Below, piece after piece: positions 1-8,698 of a DNA stretch of 32,256 nucleotides (positions within the stretch are counted from its first letter, which is position 1; every line of letters begins with the position of its first letter). Both the position numbers and the translations under genes were made by a program. Under the pieces are notes generated by a model that worked only from the letters and a program-made list of their open reading frames with translations, made no database searches and had not been told where the DNA came from. Origin of the DNA: Bordetella parapertussis (GTDB lineage Bacteria > Pseudomonadota > Gammaproteobacteria > Burkholderiales > Burkholderiaceae_B); contig CAMEAW010000023.1 of NCBI GenBank assembly GCA_945911685.1, positions 1 to 32,256 on the forward strand, written 5' to 3'.

Positions 1-53
1 GCTGGCTATCGTAGCGAAGCGCGGATCAGAAATGATATCTTAATGGAGATCAA

Positions 54-1028
54 ATGAAGCGTCGTCACTTTATCGAGACTGGCCTTGCGTTAGGTGCAAG
101 TATTGCGTTGCCGGCCTTTGCGCAAACTAAAGCCGGGTACCCGACTCAGACAATCAAAATGATTGTGGCTTTCGGGCCGGGCGGATCGACTGACGTGACC
201 GCGCGAATTATTACAGCCAAGATGTATGACCTGCTCGGTCAACGCGTCGTGATTGAGAATAAACCAGGTGGGGGTTCAAATATTGGTAGCGAGCTGGCTG
301 CGCGCGGCGCACCTGATGGCTACACGATATTTTTAGGAACTGTTGCCAATGCCATCAACATGACCCTATACAAAAATCCTGGTTACGACATTGTTCGTGA
401 TTTTGAGCCGATTTCAATGCTGAGTTCGGCACCAGCGGTCTTGGTGGTGACGCCGAAGTTGCCCGTCAATACCGTGCAAGAGTTGATCGCCTTGGCGCGC
501 GCTAAACCCGACTCCCTAAACTATGCGACCTCGGGGGTTGGTACGACGCCACATCTGGCAGGTGAAATGCTGTTGCAGCGTTTCAATATAAAAATGACGC
601 ACGTTGCCTACAAAGGGGCTGCACCAGCCTTGACCGATACGATCACCGGCGTCACGCAGTTGGGATTTAAAACCGCGTTGTCGGCGATTCCGAGTATTCA
701 GTCGGGTCAGCTAAAAGCGTTGGCGGTTTGTTCGGCCAAGCGTTTGTCGCTGTTGCCGGATGTGCCCACCATGGCCGAGGCCGGGGTGCCTGATTTTGAA
801 ATCACGTCTTGGAATGGTTTATTCGCTCCCAAGGGCACACCTCGAGACATCGTAGAAAAATTGAATCAGGTCTGCGTGGCAATTTCGCGAATGAAAGACG
901 TACAAGAGACTTTTGCAGCGCAAGCAGCCGACAGCTTGTCGAGTACGCCCGCTCAATTTAAGGCGTTTATTGAAGCAGAGATTGCTAAATGGGGTGCTGT
1001 TGTGAAGTCAACCGGCGCGCAAATTTAG
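54..1028 (+). CDS. Bug/TctC-family periplasmic solute receptor
   Basis: This is a 324-residue substrate-binding protein of the Bug (tripartite tricarboxylate receptor, TctC) family, which captures small carboxylates or amides in the periplasm. The N-terminus (KRRHFIE followed by a hydrophobic stretch ending ALPAFAQ) resembles a Tat-type signal peptide with cleavage near residue 23. The mature part begins with the family pattern YPTQTIKMIVAFGPGGSTDVTAR; AYKGAAPALTD and PDVPTMAEAG are other family hallmarks. The start is backed by GGAG at 45-48, five bases before the ATG. No TctA or TctB membrane partner is next to it, so it is an orphan receptor, as is common in Bordetella-type genomes. The ligand cannot be read from sequence. 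Proximity to tcuAB allows a tricarboxylate as a guess only, since a separate operon lies between. Confidence 0.93.
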   Translation: MKRRHFIETGLALGASIALPAFAQTKAGYPTQTIKMIVAFGPGGSTDVTARIITAKMYDLLGQRVVIENKPGGGSNIGSELAARGAPDGYTIFLGTVANAINMTLYKNPGYDIVRDFEPISMLSSAPAVLVVTPKLPVNTVQELIALARAKPDSLNYATSGVGTTPHLAGEMLLQRFNIKMTHVAYKGAAPALTDTITGVTQLGFKTALSAIPSIQSGQLKALAVCSAKRLSLLPDVPTMAEAGVPDFEITSWNGLFAPKGTPRDIVEKLNQVCVAISRMKDVQETFAAQAADSLSSTPAQFKAFIEAEIAKWGAVVKSTGAQI

Positions 1029-1139
1029 TGTGAAGGGGCGGCGCGCGCAACGAGTTGCCCTCGAAAAGAGACATCCTGTTGAGTAGAGGTGTACTGAGCC
1101 CGCCACCTTGGTTGCTTGACCTAGAAAAAAATGGCGAAT

Positions 1140-1164
1140 CCCTTACGCGATAAGGGTTTTATTT
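1140..1164 (+). terminator. Intrinsic terminator after the Bug gene
   Basis: CCCTTA (1140-1145), a 5-base loop and TAAGGG (1151-1156) form a 6-bp stem followed by TTTTATTT. A second small hairpin follows at once: AAAGCC (1166-1171), loop TGTG, GGCTTT (1176-1181). Together they look like a tandem terminator that separates the Bug gene from the operon starting at 1252. Confidence 0.65.
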
Positions 1165-1251
1165 AAAAGCCTGTGGGCTTTGGCGCTTGCCGTGCGAAAA
1201 TACGCTTTGAATCACCATTGTTGCTTTCTTTGACAAACTTTTCGGCGTTGT

Positions 1252-2262
1252 ATGCATAATCTCAGTTCTTCTATCCGCGGTTTGGCCGTTGCGCTGACTT
1301 TGACTCTTGGTTTGTTCTGGGCCGCGACTGCAAACGCAGCCCCTCCCATCCTGGTGCTCAACTCACTCAACGCTAACGTCAGCGTGATTGACCCTATCAC
1401 CTACAAAGAAATCAAGCGAGTGCCGGTTGGCAAAGAGCCTCACCATTTGTATCTGACGCCCGATAACAAATCGGTCATGGTGGCAAATGCCGAAGGTGAT
1501 TCAATTACGTTTTTGGATCCACATACCGGCGAAGTGCAGCGTACGCTGAAAAATATCCTAGACCCTTACCATTTGCGGTTTTCGCCTGATATGAAATGGT
1601 TTGTCACGGCAGCCAATCGTTTGAATCACGTTGATATCTATCGCTGGGAGATGAAAAACGGCGAGTTTCAAATGCACTTGGTCAAGCGTTTGCCTGCGGG
1701 TAAAACGCCTAGTCATATCGCGATTGATAGCAAAAGCACGACCGCGTATTTCACCTTGCAAGACAGCCACGAACTCATGGCGGTTGATTTGGCAACGCAA
1801 AAACCACTCTGGACGATCTCAACAGGAAAGACGCCAGCGGATTTGTATCTTGCCCCCGATGATAAGACGTTGCTGATTGGTCTAACGGGTGCAGCTGAGG
1901 TAGAGGTCTATGACGTGGCGGGCGCAAAAAAAGCCGTGTTAACCAAGCGTATTCCGACTGGCCAGGGCGCGCACGCCTTTCGGTCACAGGGCGATAAGCG
2001 GCACGTGTTTGTCAGTAACCGCAGCGCCAACACGATTAGCCGTATTGATGTGACGACCTTGAGCGTGGTCGACACGTACAAAACTCCCGCAGGCCCCGAT
2101 TGCATGGAAATGCTCGCCGATGGCAAGACCTTGTTGTTTACTGCGCGCTGGGCCGGCAAATTGGTAGCGCTCGACATCGAGAAAAAAACCATCACGCAAC
2201 AGGTACAGGTGGGCAAGTCGCCGCACGGAGTTTGGACGCTGAATCATGCGAGCCGTCTATAA
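1252..2262 (+). CDS. Secreted YncE-like beta-propeller protein
   Basis: This 336-residue protein has a clear Sec signal peptide (a hydrophobic run at residues 9-28 ending TANA, cleavage near 29). It is followed by repeated propeller blades of the YVTN/YncE or cytochrome-D1-like type, for example PVGKEPHHLYLTPDNKSVMVA, LPAGKTPSHIAIDSKSTTAYF and VQVGKSPHGVW. No CXXCH haem motif is present. Such proteins are periplasmic and often act as binding scaffolds; the true role here is unknown. It is the first of three overlapping genes (17-bp overlap with the deacetylase-like gene), so a function in the same envelope process is inferred. The ATG at 1252 lacks a clear Shine-Dalgarno, but the signal peptide supports this start. 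Confidence 0.85.
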   Translation: MHNLSSSIRGLAVALTLTLGLFWAATANAAPPILVLNSLNANVSVIDPITYKEIKRVPVGKEPHHLYLTPDNKSVMVANAEGDSITFLDPHTGEVQRTLKNILDPYHLRFSPDMKWFVTAANRLNHVDIYRWEMKNGEFQMHLVKRLPAGKTPSHIAIDSKSTTAYFTLQDSHELMAVDLATQKPLWTISTGKTPADLYLAPDDKTLLIGLTGAAEVEVYDVAGAKKAVLTKRIPTGQGAHAFRSQGDKRHVFVSNRSANTISRIDVTTLSVVDTYKTPAGPDCMEMLADGKTLLFTARWAGKLVALDIEKKTITQQVQVGKSPHGVWTLNHASRL

Positions 2263-3187
2263 GCTTTTACTGGGTTTAGGGCTATCGTCTTGTGCGACCG
2301 CCTTGTTAGGTTCGCCAACTTCGTCGGCTGTGCGCGCTGGGTGTGAGAGACCGGTGTACCTGACGTTTGACACCGGACACATGCAGGTTGCCCCCTTCGT
2401 GGCTGAGGTGCTGTCGCGGCATCAGGTGCGTGCGACTTTCTTTTTGGCCAATGAGCCCACACGCACGGGCGGCACAAGCTTGGATGAAGTGTGGGCGCCT
2501 TGGTGGAGGGCGCTCGCCGCGCAAGGTCATGCCTTTGGCTCGCACACGTTTGATCACGTGTACTGGTTAAGCGACACAGCGGACGGGCGATTTTTAATGC
2601 GGCCAAGCGCCGGGCCACAGCCAGGAAAAAGTTTTACTTGGACAGGCGCTCAGTATTGCGAAGAGTTGGGTCGCCCAGCAAAGCGCTTTGAAGACATGAC
2701 GGGTCAAAAAATTTTGCCACTGTTTCGAGCTGCCGGCGGTAAAACTTCACCAGCCTTACTGCGAGCCGCACAAGAGTGCGGGTACGAGCACGTCGGTTGG
2801 GCGCCCGCAGGTTTTTTGGGTGATGAATTACCAAGCGATCAGTATCCCAATACGTTATTGCTTGAGCGCGCCTTGCGCAATATTCGTAGTGGCGATATTT
2901 TGGTAGCGCATTTAGGGATTTGGTCGCGGCAAGATCCCTGGGCGCCGGCGGTACTTGAGCCTTTAGTTGTTGGTCTTAAGCAAAAGGGCTTTTGTTTTGC
3001 GACCATGGATTCGCACCCAGCCTATCGTGAAAAAATTCAGGCGCGTAAGTCGGTGATGGGTGTGCTTGACGGCGCAGTCGTGCCGCCTGCCAGAGAATTA
3101 AGCCCCGCGGCAATAGACGTGTTAGCGCCCGAGCGGCAAGCCATGCCTCAACCAAAAGATATAAAAAGTAATGAATCAAATGATTGA
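2246..3187 (+). CDS. Polysaccharide deacetylase-like (NodB fold) exported protein
   Basis: This 313-residue protein is related to carbohydrate esterase family 4, which removes N- or O-acetyl groups from glycans. Visible motifs are TFDTG at residues 40-44 (motif 1), SHTFDH with H100 and H104 (motif 2), LFRAAGG near 159-165 (motif 3) and ILVAHLG with H222 (motif 5). Canonical motif 1 is TFDDG. The catalytic-base Asp is kept (D42), but the second, metal-binding Asp is Thr43, so the metal site is altered. The N-terminus is hydrophobic; LSSC at 13-16 could be a lipobox, or cleavage may come after AVRA near residue 31. It overlaps the propeller gene by 17 bp and the hydroxylase gene by 17 bp, which suggests translational coupling. 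Substrate unknown. Confidence 0.82.
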   Translation: MRAVYKLLLGLGLSSCATALLGSPTSSAVRAGCERPVYLTFDTGHMQVAPFVAEVLSRHQVRATFFLANEPTRTGGTSLDEVWAPWWRALAAQGHAFGSHTFDHVYWLSDTADGRFLMRPSAGPQPGKSFTWTGAQYCEELGRPAKRFEDMTGQKILPLFRAAGGKTSPALLRAAQECGYEHVGWAPAGFLGDELPSDQYPNTLLLERALRNIRSGDILVAHLGIWSRQDPWAPAVLEPLVVGLKQKGFCFATMDSHPAYREKIQARKSVMGVLDGAVVPPARELSPAAIDVLAPERQAMPQPKDIKSNESND

Positions 3188-4157
3188 ACTCTTTGACCAA
3201 GCACAACAGTGGCTCTTCGAGTCATTGGTGCAGCCGCTGTTATTTCACGCGGGCCTGAGTGGCGTGATTGAAGACGCTTACGATGGCACGATGTGGCTAT
3301 TAATTGGCTTGTTGCAAATTGTTTTGTTGGTCGTTGTATTCGGCACCATGCAACGCGTGTGGCCAGCCGAGCCCGTGCGTGATCGTCAGCAGATTCGCAT
3401 CGATTTTTTGTACACGCTGATTCATCGCTTAGGGGTGTTTAGACTTGGTCTGTTTTTTATGATCGATCCGCTGTGGGACTGGCTCTTTGGCCAAGCAGGG
3501 TTAATGGGCTTTTCGCCCTGGCATCTTGATGGGATCTGGCCCGGCGTCACCGACGGCGCGATCGTTAGCTTGTTGTTGTATTTGTTGGTCTTTGATGCCG
3601 TTGATTATTTTTATCATCGTGCGCAACATCGCTTTAATTGGTTTTGGGGTTTGCACTCGGTGCATCACAGTCAGCGTCAAATGACCATGTGGAGCGACAA
3701 CCGTAACCATTTACTCGATAGCTTATTGCGCGATACCGTGTTGGTGCTGGTGGCGCAGTTGATTGGCGTCAAGCCTGGGCAGTTTGTCTTGATTGTGGTC
3801 TTTACCCAGTTGGTTGAAAGCTTCTCGCACGCGAACGTTCGCATGTACTTTGGCAAATGGGGCGATCGCCTGTTGGTGAGCCCAAAGTTTCACCGCTTTC
3901 ACCATTCGTTGGCGTACGATGAGTCAAGCGCAGGGCCGGCCAAGGGTCACAACTTTTCTGTGTTGTTTCCGATTTGGGATATTGTATTTCGCACCGCCAA
4001 GTTTGACACCGGGTATGTGCCAACCGGTGTGCATGACCAGCAGCCAGAAGCGGGCGGGCGCGACTACGGCCGAGGCTTTTGGGCCCAACAAAAGCTGGGT
4101 ATTCAGCGAATGTTGGGATCAAAAACAGCTGGTTTCAAGCGAAAAGAAACTGCTTAA
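3171..4157 (+). CDS. Sterol desaturase / fatty acid hydroxylase family membrane protein
   Basis: This 328-residue integral membrane di-iron oxygenase carries all three histidine boxes of the fatty acid hydroxylase superfamily: HRAQH (H149, H153), HSVHH (H162, H165, H166) and HRFHH (H241, H244, H245), with further histidines at 180 and 220. Hydrophobic segments lie near 42-60, 88-108, 128-146 and 188-215. Family members hydroxylate or desaturate C-H bonds in lipids, using O2 and an electron donor; no donor gene is adjacent. As the last gene of the overlapping trio with a secreted propeller and a deacetylase-like protein, it may modify a membrane lipid or lipid-linked envelope component. That role is inference. 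ATG 3171 is preferred over the in-frame ATG at 3180, although neither has a strong ribosome binding site. Confidence 0.9.
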   Translation: MNQMIELFDQAQQWLFESLVQPLLFHAGLSGVIEDAYDGTMWLLIGLLQIVLLVVVFGTMQRVWPAEPVRDRQQIRIDFLYTLIHRLGVFRLGLFFMIDPLWDWLFGQAGLMGFSPWHLDGIWPGVTDGAIVSLLLYLLVFDAVDYFYHRAQHRFNWFWGLHSVHHSQRQMTMWSDNRNHLLDSLLRDTVLVLVAQLIGVKPGQFVLIVVFTQLVESFSHANVRMYFGKWGDRLLVSPKFHRFHHSLAYDESSAGPAKGHNFSVLFPIWDIVFRTAKFDTGYVPTGVHDQQPEAGGRDYGRGFWAQQKLGIQRMLGSKTAGFKRKETA

Positions 4158-4230
4158 AAAAGCAAACATCCCAAAGGCCTGACATCCTTTTTGCAAGGAG
4201 CCAGATCGTATCAGGTCATCGTGCGCCGTT

Positions 4231-5418
4231 TCAATCGCCGCCAAGCGCCAGTTTGTTAGGCTGGCGTTTTTCAATCGACCATTTCAGCAAGGCTGCTGTC
4301 CGATAGATGCCGTGGGCAAACTTGCCGTAAGGCAGAGTAAAAAACAGCGCCATCACAAAACCCAAATGAATCGCCAGCCAAAGCGCCATATAGCTGGTAT
4401 CACGCCAAATGAGTAAGGCAAGCCCAGTCAGGCTGACGGTAAACAGCAACACAATAAACGCGATATCCATGGGTTTTTGTGCAGCATCGCCGTGTAGCGG
4501 TGAGCGTCGCAGATTCAGCCAGAGCAGGCCGGCCGGCCCAATGAGCAGACCAATGCCGCCAACGGTGCCCAAAATCACGGGCAGGCTTGTGTAGGCGTAA
4601 GGCGCTTGCAGGCCGAGCACATAGTGATAGAGCGTGGCGACCGAGGTTGCGGCAAAGCACAGCATAAAACCGTAAAAGGTCAGATGGTGAAAGCGCCTGC
4701 GGCGCAGCGTGAAGAGATCGTCTTCATCGTTACAGCCTTGGCCGTGGCCGCCATCGAGATATTTCATCCCTAAAACGTTATGGGTGGCTTCACCCAAGGC
4801 AGCTGCACTGGCGGCACCGGGGGTGATTTCTTTCCAGAAGCGCGTCACACCGATCCCCAGCGCCAAAACGGCAAAGCCAAAAACGGCACCAAACATCAAG
4901 GCCAGCGTGTTGTGCGGAAACACCGCATAGAAGTTACCCGCAAGTGGCTCGTGTATGAGCTTACCCGTAAATAACAGCGTTAAGACCAAAAATAGTGCCA
5001 AGCCGAAGGCGGTTGCCAAGGCCACGGTTAACCCATTGTTTTTGTAAAGCGTACCCATGGCCGCAGGCCAGGCAAAATCCGTATAGGTTTCTAAACGCAC
5101 CTTGGCCATCGCTTGCGGTACGTTGACAGCAAACTCATGTGGAGGCGCGTATTGACAGGCGTGCAAGCACGCGCCGCAGTTGTGGCAAAGGTTGGCTAAA
5201 TAATTCAGATCCGCCTTGCTGTCGAACTGTAGGCGCCGCGCCATGGCCGGAAATACGGCGCAAAAGCCTTCGCAGTAACGGCAAGCGTTACAGATCTGCA
5301 TTTGCCGTGCGACTTCTGTCTCGTTAGCACTGAGGCCTTTGCTGTGCCAGGTAATTGAGTGTTCAGAGGCACCGGCCAGGCCTTGTGCCTCGCGGGTCAG
5401 GGATTCAAGCGATTGCAT
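4231..5418 (-). CDS. tcuB: Tricarballylate utilisation 4Fe-4S membrane protein TcuB
   Basis: TcuB (CitB-like) takes electrons from the reduced flavin of TcuA and passes them to the quinone pool. The 395-residue protein has two 4Fe-4S motifs near the N-terminus, with cysteines 43/46/49/53 and 78/81/84/88 in CxxCxxCxxxC spacing, then about six hydrophobic membrane segments, with membrane-facing histidines (such as the HHLTFYGF region) that could bind haem. It overlaps tcuA by 14 bp and follows it in one transcript. No tcuR regulator or tcuC transporter is in the window. Identification rests on the ferredoxin-plus-membrane architecture and the tcuA neighbour. Confidence 0.92.
   Translation of the reverse strand: MQSLESLTREAQGLAGASEHSITWHSKGLSANETEVARQMQICNACRYCEGFCAVFPAMARRLQFDSKADLNYLANLCHNCGACLHACQYAPPHEFAVNVPQAMAKVRLETYTDFAWPAAMGTLYKNNGLTVALATAFGLALFLVLTLLFTGKLIHEPLAGNFYAVFPHNTLALMFGAVFGFAVLALGIGVTRFWKEITPGAASAAALGEATHNVLGMKYLDGGHGQGCNDEDDLFTLRRRRFHHLTFYGFMLCFAATSVATLYHYVLGLQAPYAYTSLPVILGTVGGIGLLIGPAGLLWLNLRRSPLHGDAAQKPMDIAFIVLLFTVSLTGLALLIWRDTSYMALWLAIHLGFVMALFFTLPYGKFAHGIYRTAALLKWSIEKRQPNKLALGGD
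4246..4271 (+). terminator. Intrinsic terminator inside the 3' end of tcuB
   Basis: CGCCAG (4246-4251), a 9-base loop and CTGGCG (4261-4266) are followed by TTTTT (4267-4271). It is oriented to stop + strand transcripts of the 1252-4157 operon. It lies within the last codons of the convergent tcuB gene, so the DNA serves as both coding sequence and terminator. Confidence 0.75.
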
Positions 5419-6817
5419 GTGTGGATCCTTCTTTGATTTTTTGTGCGGCCAGCGCGGCCTGTGTGCCAGCGATGCGACCGAAGGCTGTGCCGATCGACAT
5501 CCCGACGCCTGCGGTATAGCCTTTACCTAAAACGTTGCCGGCATTGATCTCGCCAGCGGCGAACAGGTTGGGGCTGGCTTTGCCGTCAAAAAAGACGCTG
5601 GCTTTTTCGTCGGTGGTTAAACCGAAATACGTGAAGGTCACACCAGGCCGTACGGGATATCCAAAGAAGGGACCCTTCTCAATCGGTAAGGCCCAGTGGG
5701 TTTTTTCTGGGGTCAGACCTTGGGTGTGGCAATCATCTTGAATCGTATGATTGAAGGTGCCGGGTTGGCAGGCTGCGTTGAATTCGTTGATGGTTTGCAT
5801 AAAGACTTCTGGGTCGAGCCCGAGCTTGCCTGCAAGTTCAGGTAAGGTGTCAGCTTTGATGTTTTCAAATACGGCCGGCATAAAACGCCCTACTGATTTG
5901 ACATCAATAATTGAGTAGGCGATTTGGCCCGGTTGCAAGGCGACCAAGCGGCCCCACAAGGCATAGCGCTTGGGCCAGAAGTCTTCGCCTTCGTCGTAAA
6001 AGCGTTTGGCTTCACGATTGACCACAATCCCCAGCGAAACAGCATCGATACGTGTGCAGATGCCGCCGTCATACAGCGGTGAGCGCGCATCAATGGCCAC
6101 GCAGTGTGCTTGAGTCGGGTCGCCCATGGTGTCGGCGCCTGCGCGCATCATGACTTTAAGCACAACACCCATGTTGTAGCGTGTGCCACGAATCAAGAAG
6201 TTATCGGCCGGCCATTCGCCCAGCTCGTTTTGGCCCCAGGCCTCGCGCAGCCAGGCGCGGTCAGATTCAAAGCCGCCACAGCCCAAGACACAGGCGTTGC
6301 CGGCATAGCGCTTGTCGCCGACTTTGGCGGCGATAAACTTGCCGTCTTTGATTTCGAGGTCGTCAACGGGTGAGTCGTACAAAATATCGATTCCGAGTTT
6401 TTCGGCGCTGGCAAAGTACGCGTTGACTAAGGCTTTGCCGCCACCCATAAAAAAGGCGTTGGTGCGGGCCACGTGTAGTGTGCCCGACAGGGGCGGTTGA
6501 AAATGTACGCCATGCTTGCGCATCCAGTCGCGGCATGTCGATGATTCGCGAATCACCATGCGTGCGAGTGCCTCGTTGGTTTGGCCGCCGGTGACTTTTA
6601 AAAGATCTTGCCAGTATTCTTCTTCGGTGTAAGCATCGACTAAAACATCTTGTGGGGCATCGTGCATGCAGCGCAGGTTGCGGGTGTGCTGTGAGTTGCC
6701 GCCGCGCCATTCTTTGGGCGAGGCCTCGAGGATTAGGACGCTAGCGCCGGCTTCACGCGCCATTAGGGCGCTACAAAGGGCTGCGTTGCCGCCACCCACT
6801 ACGATTACATCCCACAT
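5405..6817 (-). CDS. tcuA: FAD-dependent tricarballylate dehydrogenase TcuA
   Basis: TcuA oxidises tricarballylate to cis-aconitate, which enters the TCA cycle; TcuB reoxidises its FAD. The 470-residue protein starts with a Rossmann FAD-binding motif, VVGGGNAAL at residues 6-14, then LILEAS for the ribose contact. It belongs to the fumarate reductase/succinate dehydrogenase flavoprotein superfamily, with a typical C-terminal FAD segment ([20 protein letters not shown]). GAGG lies 8 bases before the ATG and supports the start. The gene is 253 bp downstream of urtE on the same strand, with no strong terminator in between, so some read-through from urt is possible. Family members may act on related tricarboxylates. 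Confidence 0.92.
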   Translation of the reverse strand: MWDVIVVGGGNAALCSALMAREAGASVLILEASPKEWRGGNSQHTRNLRCMHDAPQDVLVDAYTEEEYWQDLLKVTGGQTNEALARMVIRESSTCRDWMRKHGVHFQPPLSGTLHVARTNAFFMGGGKALVNAYFASAEKLGIDILYDSPVDDLEIKDGKFIAAKVGDKRYAGNACVLGCGGFESDRAWLREAWGQNELGEWPADNFLIRGTRYNMGVVLKVMMRAGADTMGDPTQAHCVAIDARSPLYDGGICTRIDAVSLGIVVNREAKRFYDEGEDFWPKRYALWGRLVALQPGQIAYSIIDVKSVGRFMPAVFENIKADTLPELAGKLGLDPEVFMQTINEFNAACQPGTFNHTIQDDCHTQGLTPEKTHWALPIEKGPFFGYPVRPGVTFTYFGLTTDEKASVFFDGKASPNLFAAGEINAGNVLGKGYTAGVGMSIGTAFGRIAGTQAALAAQKIKEGSTHAIA

Positions 6818-6982
6818 GTTTCTTGCCTCGCGTGTTGCTTCGCGTTGATTTTAAATAAGTGGTTGAGTGTAATCAGATGGCGGGGGTTTGCGCTAGGGCG
6901 CGGGTGTGGGCGGCGTGGGGGTATTCTGGCAAGATCCTGTCGCTTGGCGCACGCCACGTCGTCTTGCGTGCGCTGCGGACCG

Positions 6983-7008
6983 GTATTTTTGTGCTGAGCA
7001 AAAAATAC
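6983..7008. other. AT-rich hairpin in the urtE-tcuA spacer
   Basis: GTATTTTT (6983-6990) and AAAAATAC (7001-7008) form an 8-bp stem with a 10-base loop. No U-tract follows on the minus strand, so it is a poor intrinsic terminator for urtE. It could stabilise the 3' end of the urt mRNA. Apart from a GGCG/CGCC-rich stretch near 6954-6966, I see nothing else in the 6818-7070 spacer. Confidence 0.3.
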
Positions 7009-7070
7009 GCGGCTCCTTCGCTTACGCTGGACGCCGTGGCTGGGGTTGAAGTGGACGGTTGGCGTTGTCT

Positions 7071-7802
7071 TTACACCGACAGGTGTCGTTTGACGTCTTC
7101 GCTGTCCATTTGGGATTGGTCGCCTTGGGCGACGACTTCGCCTCTTGATAAGACGACGAAGCGGTCGGCTAATTCTTGGGCGAAGTCGAAGTATTGTTCG
7201 CACAGCAGAATGGCGATGTCGCCGCGGTCGCGTAACAGTCGGATGACGCGGCCGATGTCTTTGATGATTGAGGGCTGGATGCCTTCGGTGGGTTCGTCAA
7301 AGATGATGAGTTTGGGTTCGGCGACTAGCGCACGTGCGATGGCGAGTTGCTGTTGCTGGCCGCCTGAGAGGTCGCCGCCGCGTCGTGACAGCATGGTGCG
7401 TAGCACGGGGAATAGGTCAAAAATTTCGTTTTTAATGCGCTTGGCTTGTTGGCTGGGTTTGGTGGCCATGCCCATTAGGATATTTTCTTCGACGGTCAGG
7501 CGAGCAAAGATTTCGCGGCCTTGTGGCACGTAGGCTATGCCGAGCGCGGCACGTGCATGGGGGGCGAGCTTGCTGATGTCTTGGCCGTTAAAGTGGATGC
7601 TACCCGAGGCCAAGGGTTGCACGCCCATTAGGCATTGCAGTAGGGTGGTTTTGCCTACGCCGTTGCGCCCCAGCAAGGCCATGCATTCGCCCTGCTTGAC
7701 CGACAGGGTGACGCCGCGCAGGGTGTGGCTGCTGCCGTAATACTGGTTGATCTCTTGAACGTTTAGCATGGCGTAGCCTGATTGATCACTTGCGTTTTGC
7801 AT
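7071..7802 (-). CDS. urtE: Urea ABC transporter ATP-binding subunit UrtE
   Basis: UrtE is one of the two LivF/LivG-type ATPases that power urea import. In the 243-residue reading, the Walker A motif is GRNGVGKTT (residues 45-53), the ABC signature is LSGGQQQQLAIARAL and Walker B is LIIFDEPTEG. Family members usually begin MLxVxxLxxxYG, which matches the internal ATG at 7769 (232 residues). The ATG at 7802 adds 11 residues. Both ATGs, and a third out-of-frame ATG at 7837, sit in copies of a repeated sequence, so the start is uncertain; I favour 7769. Last gene of urtABCDE, 38 bp after urtD when counted from 7802. Confidence 0.93.
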   Translation of the reverse strand: MQNASDQSGYAMLNVQEINQYYGSSHTLRGVTLSVKQGECMALLGRNGVGKTTLLQCLMGVQPLASGSIHFNGQDISKLAPHARAALGIAYVPQGREIFARLTVEENILMGMATKPSQQAKRIKNEIFDLFPVLRTMLSRRGGDLSGGQQQQLAIARALVAEPKLIIFDEPTEGIQPSIIKDIGRVIRLLRDRGDIAILLCEQYFDFAQELADRFVVLSRGEVVAQGDQSQMDSEDVKRHLSV

Positions 7803-7840
7803 GGCTTAGGCCGATTGGTGTCTTGAACGTTGAGCATGGC
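7763..7840 (-). repeat. Three diverged tandem copies of the urtE start region
   Basis: On the minus strand, three imperfect copies of a GCCATGC[T]xAACG[TT]CAAG unit begin at ATGs 7837, 7802 and 7769, with periods of 35 and 33 bp. The first and third share GCCATGCT, AACGTTCAAGA and CAA in register. The first ATG comes directly after the urtD stop (TAG-GCC-ATG) and opens a 24-codon frame that ends in a TAA overlapping urtE codon 2 of the 7769 start. Copies two and three are in frame with each other. Confidence 0.7.
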
Positions 7841-8698
7841 CTAGCGACCTAAATAGACTTCAATCACGCGTTGATCGGCTTGAACTTGTTGCATGGTGCC
7901 TTCAGCTAAAACCGAGCCTTCGCACAAAACAGTGACTTTGCCACCCTGAGAAATCTGGTTCACAAAATCCATGTCGTGCTCAACCACCATCAGTGAATGC
8001 TTGCCGCGCAGATCGTTGAGTAACTCGCCGGTCCGTTCGGTTTCGGCGTCGGTCATGCCTGCGACGGGCTCATCGAGCAAAAGCAGTAGGGGCTCTTGCA
8101 TCAACAGCATCCCAATCTCAAGCCATTGTTTTTGGCCGTGCGACAGCAAGCCAGCCGGGCGTTTGTGTTCGCGCATTAAACGCAACAGCTCGAGGGTGGC
8201 GGCGATCTTGTCGCGATCAGTGCTATTTAAACGGGCAAACAAGGTCGATTTCACGCGCTTGTTGGTTTTCATGGCGAGTTCTAAGTTTTCAAAAACCGTG
8301 TGATTTTCAAAGACGGTGGGGCGTTGAAATTTTCGGCCAATACCAACGTCAGCAATTTGCGCCTCGTGCATCTTGGTGAGGTCGATGTTTTGCCCAAAAA
8401 ACGCTGTACCTGAGGTGGGCTTTGTTTTGCCAGTGATGACATCCATCATGGTGGTTTTGCCGGCGCCGTTGGGGCCAATCACACAACGTAGTTCGCCTAC
8501 GCCGATGTCAATCGATAAATCGTTGAGTGCGCGAAAACCGTCAAAGACAACGCTGATCGACTCGAGATACAGGATGGCTCCGTGCGTGGTGTCGACCCCC
8601 GGGGTTTTGAGTCGGCCATAGGAGGCGCCGCCACCGGCACCGTTACTTTTGGTGCGGGCTTCTACGGCATCGTGTGAAGCGATGGCTTGCGTATTCAT
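7841..8698 (-). CDS. urtD: Urea ABC transporter ATP-binding subunit UrtD
   Basis: UrtD is the second ATPase of the urea importer (LivG type). The 285-residue protein has Walker A GPNGAGKTT at residues 75-83, an unusual signature LLSHGQKQWLEIG in place of LSGGQ (typical of UrtD), Walker B LLLLLDEPVAG and the switch histidine in VVEHDMDFV. About 40 low-complexity residues precede the ABC domain (Gly/Ala-rich near 18-28), an N-terminal extension common in beta-proteobacterial UrtD. It overlaps urtC by 4 bp (ATGA), so the two are translationally coupled. Confidence 0.95.
   Translation of the reverse strand: MNTQAIASHDAVEARTKSNGAGGGASYGRLKTPGVDTTHGAILYLESISVVFDGFRALNDLSIDIGVGELRCVIGPNGAGKTTMMDVITGKTKPTSGTAFFGQNIDLTKMHEAQIADVGIGRKFQRPTVFENHTVFENLELAMKTNKRVKSTLFARLNSTDRDKIAATLELLRLMREHKRPAGLLSHGQKQWLEIGMLLMQEPLLLLLDEPVAGMTDAETERTGELLNDLRGKHSLMVVEHDMDFVNQISQGGKVTVLCEGSVLAEGTMQQVQADQRVIEVYLGR

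Noticed and set aside
1230..1260. Perfect -35 TTGACA and a CATAAT at 19-bp spacing just before and across the propeller ATG
   Set aside because: The spacing is too long, and transcription would start past the ATG that begins a good signal peptide.
6818..7070. A gene in the urtE-tcuA spacer (open frames exist on both strands)
   Set aside because: The frames overlap urtE or tcuA heavily and have no domain; the spacer shows only a weak hairpin.
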